Shown here: positions 59,536-64,000 of the stretch, one piece after another
Layout: each line of letters opens with the position of its first letter
Position numbering within the stretch: position 1 is the first letter of the stretch
NCBI GenBank assembly: GCA_947579665.1
Contig: OX388351.1
Location: 53,514,939-53,578,938 of the forward strand
Direction: 5' to 3'
Length of the DNA: 64,000 nucleotides
Source of the DNA: Sympetrum striolatum
Lineage: Eukaryota > Arthropoda > Insecta > Odonata > Libellulidae
Made by a program: the position numbers and the translations under genes
The notes under the pieces: generated by a model
The model's input: the letters and a program-made list of their open reading frames with translations, nothing else
Told to the model about the DNA's origin: nothing
Databases searched by the model: none

Positions 59536-60189
59536 AAATGGAATGATTATATGAAATATAATCTATGCAAGTTAATAAATTATATACAAGTTTAACCTAT
59601 AAGCGCCATTTAATCCTCGAACCTTTCTCTTTCCCAGATTTCAGCAAAATCCAGTTGATGTGCAGCTATACAGTAGATGCCTGTCTTAAGTTCGAACCCT
59701 GTTTCAACCTGCAGATGTCCTCTGAGGAATAATTAGTCTCTCCTCGCCCTACAAATGATCTTGCGTGTATTTCTTTGTGGTTGTGGTCTGCTCGGCGGAT
59801 GTAAGACAAGCAGTCTTGTTTCGCAGCTCTGCTTTTCTGCTTCTTAGGTGTCACAAGAGCGATTGCAGACAATCGAGGGCGATGTAAGTGAAGTTCACCG
59901 ATTCAAGAGGCTTCCTTTTCTGATTTCGACACAATTCTGACATCTCAAGAAGGGAGGGGGTTGATTTTTGCAAATTTGAAATTGAAATTAATTTAATTCA
60001 TACCGGTCGTCAGGAAATAATAAATCCCCGTTTTTCAACTTTTTCCAGATAATTTTGACTGTTGATCATGATAACTCGACAATGACTCATCGTGTATTGA
60101 AATTGATCCATTCTATTTAGCCAATGGACAATAATATACTAAACTAACAAATAAAGTACAAACTACTGGCTATAATATGATCGATGTGA
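59536..60189. other. Non-coding stretch
   Basis: Near 59685 the minus strand reads CAGGGTTCGAAC, a partial B box without an A box at the right distance. The 68-codon minus frame 59666-59872 runs through it and has no recognisable domain. Confidence 0.4.
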
Positions 60190-60352
60190 GAAGGCATAAC
60201 TCTGTGGAAAGCCACATAATTAAGAAAGCAATTGAGTAATTTCCAGACTAAATTTATTGAAATCACGATCGGTTTCATTTCAGTGTAAGCATCTTCAGAT
60301 CTTCAGATCTTCAGTCTCTTCAAGATGAATTTAGAGTGGAAATTACTAATTT
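60190..60352. repeat. Fold-back repeat, GAAACCGG family, copy 4
   Basis: The left arm is GAGTAATTTCCAGACTAAAT (from about 60234). The right arm in reverse complement is TTAGTAATTTCCACTCTAAA. Between them lie CACGATCGGTTTCATTTCAG (the core in reverse) and three copies of CTTCAGAT (60293-60316). The upstream TCTGTGGAAAGCCACA is shared with copy 1 at 2960. Confidence 0.6.
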
Positions 60353-60680
60353 ACTTTGTTTATACTAACTAGAAAATACCGAAAAAAACTACGGAATTTT
60401 ATGCAAAGAAATAGATCACATGGCCAAAATATGGTTCAGCATATTTAAGATGATCATATACAAAATTAAAACTATTAAAAAATGCTAAAATAAATTAATT
60501 TTATGACAGAATTTCGATTAGTAAAAATATTTAATTCATACGCGACATCTGGCAATAACAGAGCCCGTTTCTTAACGTCTTCCAAGTGATTTTGACGACG
60601 GAACATGATGATTCGACAATGACTCATCATGGTCTACTTAATATGAAACTAACTACTAAACTACAAACTATTTCAATGTA
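60353..60680. other. AT-rich non-coding stretch
   Basis: Nothing recognised. Confidence 0.5.
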
Positions 60681-60683
60681 AGA

Positions 60684-60820
60684 ACCCTGCAAGCCGCCTT
60701 TCGTAATGTGACAAGGGGTGCTGGCAAATTGACTCTATTTTCCTAAACGGTTGCTTTCGCGTATATTTCGCGGAAAAAATGAATTTTTGAAATGAATTCG
60801 TTCTAGCATCAATTTCCCTA
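60684..60820 (+). repeat. CCCTGCAAGCCGCC-type dispersed repeat, copy 3
   Basis: ACCCTGCAAGCCGCCTTTCG then TAATGTGACAAGGGGTG is the core. CGCGTATATTTCGCGGAAAA then AATGAATTTTTG downstream matches the 22150 copy (ATATCGTTCGCGGAAAGAAT). Confidence 0.6.
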
Positions 60821-63800
60821 CTCTTCCTCTCAGTATCAGAACGGCCCATATAACAGGGGGGTCGCATTATATCGGTAACATCATCTGAGAACGTAATTTC
60901 TCTGAACTTATTTAATAAATATATCCTTTAAATTAGTCTTATATCTTCTAATGATTCCCATTCCGCGTCCTGTATCATCTGAGTAACACTCGCAGTTTCA
61001 TCGTAGCAATTCTTTGCAAATCGTATCGCCTTCCGATAGCCAAACGACTAGCAATAACTAAAAATCACTAAACGAAACTCTTGCATCGTCTCCAAATAAA
61101 AAGATTTTTATACAATAATATGGTGCAGCAAATTTATGATGATCATATACACAAAGAAAGCCATTTAAAGAAAGCCAAAAGATATTATTTTTAGGAGAGA
61201 ATTGCAATCAGCAGGAACTGGGCAAAGAGAGGATGAATCACGAGAGCCTAAAAGAGAGGTTCTTTCTTTAATGCGTAGAAACGACGGAGGAAGATTTAAA
61301 CAGCCAGTTCCATGATTCATTACACCGTTTCCAAAAAAAGAATGAAAACTTCCGCAGCTAAAATAGATTCAACTGCACCAGAAACTTTTCCAAAATCCAC
61401 GGAGCGAAGAGATAAAAGCGGATAATGACTTCACGAGGAAAACCAATCGGAAAAAGGTCTTCAGAATTCAAGATGAGCCGTAATTTATGGAGCGTAAAAT
61501 AAGGCAAGAAAAAATAAGACTCAATGCCATGAGTGATGATGACAAAAAGAATTACTAGATAATCCTTCAAGTCCACAAAGGCGTAATTAAAGTGAATGGA
61601 GTTTCCTCATTACATTCATTAATGGATAAGAAAATAAGCAGAAAAAATCCTCGCGAATTTTCGTAGATATTTTCTACTTCTGCCAAGTGTGTAGAAATGC
61701 CAGAAATATATTCCCAACAATTACAAATACAATAAAAGTGCAACAATAATACTATAAATTATGTGACAACACCTCACTTATCAATGCAAGAGATAGATCA
61801 TCAACAATGATAATCCAGGATCATTTAATGATGTAATAACTCATCATGATCATTTTTAATAGCAAGGCCTCGAATCGTGCTACAAATGCACGGGTTTTTA
61901 GGGCTGTATTTTTTAATAGGGATTTCAAATGTCACTCAAATGAAATCAATGAGTCACTTGAGAGACATATATACGATTTTGAAACATAAATTAATATAAT
62001 TGCCGAGCGTTTAAGGAATCATTAAAAGAAATCAATTAACTGACTCGAAGACATTATAAAAGGGCAATTAATTTATAAAGGTAACTAAGATATCTCAATA
62101 CACCTTAAAGGTTAGGCAATGAGGTATTTCAATGATTCAAAGACAAATCTAAATATAAATTACTCTTATTATCATTTTGATGTAAAAAATTAACTTAGGA
62201 ATATTTAATTTGTGACACTAAAGACAGCTCTCGCGAAATCATACGGTATATTAAAGAGCTTTACCGTGTGGGACATACAAATACGAATTTCGATTTAAAG
62301 ACTTCGAAAGTAAAGGACACCCACCCTAAAACCTGCAAAGTAAATTATATTCAAATTCAAATCTAAAATCCTAAAAGGTCTCGCGGCAATTGAGCGTGTA
62401 AATACGGTCATTTTTGAATCCATTAACGGCGGGGATATTTCCGAAAGCGGCGAAAGATAGGGCGTTTGGAAGGTCGCGCACAATTCCCTGTCCCAGTGCT
62501 CTCTATCCCAAATGTCAAATGGGCCACGTGGGAATGGGGGCGTGAAAGTGCGGGGGAGGACCACAGATGGCTCTGAAGGTTACGCCGTCGGAAACAATGA
62601 GATGATTATGAGGAATATACGGATTAAGGCATGAGTCGACGAGATTTCTACACCATGTTCGAGCAAATTAATGGGGATAAGGTCACCCCGAGTCTAAGAA
62701 GACCTCTCTCATCTCTTTATGGTTAATGGAGAAAATCATTTCGAAATGTTACCGTGATTCGATGAGACAGAGCGATATTTAAATGACTGTTGGTAGGTGT
62801 CACTAAAATTGATTGAAGAAAATAAGGTATAAATACAAATATGGATTTTAAATTGAATATTTAAATAATAATAGTTTTGGAACTTGAATCACTAGTGAAA
62901 ATTAAACTAATGATATTAAATATTGAACTTACATGCTTTAATAACTATCGTTTGATATCTTAATAACATAATCGATTATTTCGAGTTAAGTGAATGCCTT
63001 TCATTATGTGGAACCTAGGTTAAATGATACAAATTCACATGGCTAAATGATTAGTCGTTCTTTTTATCATTCTTATACTCAATGATTCTCAAGCAATTAC
63101 TTAACCTCTGCAAACCCAGTTTAAACGATCAGGAATTACACTAATTCAATTCTACGTTCACCAAAATTAGCTGAATGTTAAAATACTAACCCACAGGAAC
63201 GGGCATTGTTACTTATACTAGATTTTCTTTATTTAACCTTTCCCAGACTTTTAACAATAGAGGAGAAACTTTGATGAGACAATTGTGAGGGGAAGAATTG
63301 AATTGCTTACATGAAATATATATTCCACACCCTAAATTTCACTTTTAAGGTAATACCTCATACTTTTGTTTCAGGTAGCGGATGATATCCAAGGGTGTAC
63401 AATGACTAAAAAAACATTATTTATACATACTTCACTGGTTAATCTGTGCCGATAGGTATAATCTTACCGATGCAGCTTTAAACCAAATCCGTAAACAATA
63501 GTAATGGTTGTTTGGAGAGCACACACTTACCTATAAAGAAAAGAAAAGACCATTAGTGATAAAATAGAGATTATGTATAAAAACAAAAATATTTCATTTC
63601 ATTTCATTTCCATTTTTTCATTTATTTTGTAAAAGGTAAAGTATTCCCGAGGAATGGCATGGGTGAAAATGTTTGGAAGAGTATGGATGGATTTTCTATT
63701 TACAGAATTGAAACACGATGCGTCACACTAAACAACCCAGCCACTCTGATTACAGACTGAATAAGCAACCCCTTCAAGCTGCATAACTATTTTTGAAAGT

Positions 63801-64000
63801 ACGCAAGAAAGTAAATATTTATGGAAAGTTTGGTTTGAATAAGCAGTTTTATGGTTGCGATTGGTCAATTTTTTGCCGCAATTCTGGTGAGATTAAATAT
63901 TTTTCGCGTCATGAATTAATCATTTACTTCTGGTAAGGCTATGATTTACCATCGAGGATGTACGGAAAAGAACAATGTCAAAATTGCCTATATAAAATAG
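60821..64000. other. Non-coding end of the window
   Basis: Mostly AT-rich. 62380-62620 is GC-richer, with a CACGTG E-box (62525-62530) overlapping CGTGGGAA (62527-62534) and GGGGGCGTG just after. The minus frame 62295-62564 across it is unrecognised. An ATTTC microsatellite of about five units lies at 63593-63615. No gene seen. Confidence 0.45.

Noticed and set aside
1..64000. CRISPR array, prophage, operon or bacterial gene cluster
   Set aside because: No regularly spaced direct repeats, no coding density and no ribosome-binding sites. The sequence is eukaryotic non-coding DNA throughout.

Overview
This window looks like AT-rich nuclear DNA from an arthropod, most likely an insect with a fairly large, repeat-laden genome. 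The evidence is indirect. There are no operons, ribosome-binding sites or long ORFs, and no reading frame of either strand exceeds about 150 codons. The repeats are of animal type: tRNA-derived SINEs, 5'-truncated non-LTR retrotransposon tails, hAT and TA-target MITEs, a Helentron/DINE-1-like family with a 3' hairpin, and fold-back repeats carrying a GAAACCGGT-type core. I could not place the species. I recognise no protein-coding gene, rRNA gene or functional tRNA gene, so this is best read as intergenic or intronic sequence.

Layout. 1-9 kb: mostly plain AT-rich sequence, with a pogo/Tigger-like end (1847), a palindromic fold-back repeat (2955-3095), a CRE plus two opposed E2F sites (4305-4369), an open GC-richer patch ending at a splice-donor-like site (5800-6168) and a second fold-back repeat (6745-6860). 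9-24 kb: a CpG-bearing island (9895-10740), two head-to-head dimers of a tRNA-like SINE (11530-11783 and 23151-23372), several LINE tails, a 307-bp hAT MITE with an almost intact 8-bp target duplication (22331-22637), and a motif-dense patch with Egr-, NRF-1- and FOX-like sites (22881-22980). 24-40 kb: LINE tails, SINE pieces and several unresolved GC-richer patches, including the two longest ORFs (28194-28628 and 34990-35445). 40-60 kb: three Helentron-like copies (41028-41440, 55948-57475, 57942-58668). The middle one contains a ~316-bp tandem array and a long CA tract. This section also has a nearly loop-free 335-bp inverted-repeat MITE (54465-54798) and a GC-rich island with two identical Su(H)/CSL-type sites (46260-46830). 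60-64 kb: another fold-back repeat, another copy of a short CCCTGCAAGCCGCC-type repeat, then plain sequence.

Two general points stand out. First, inverted, self-complementary architecture recurs in unrelated families: SINE dimers, the GAAACCGGT repeats, the 54.5-kb MITE and the Helentron hairpins. Second, nearly all the non-LTR retrotransposon tails I could orient lie on the + strand, which would fit an intron of a minus-strand gene. That count comes from reading by eye and needs a repeat-masking run. Nothing here amounts to a demonstrable new gene system. The most useful leads are the fold-back SINE dimers, the GAAACCGGT fold-back family and the clustered regulatory motifs.
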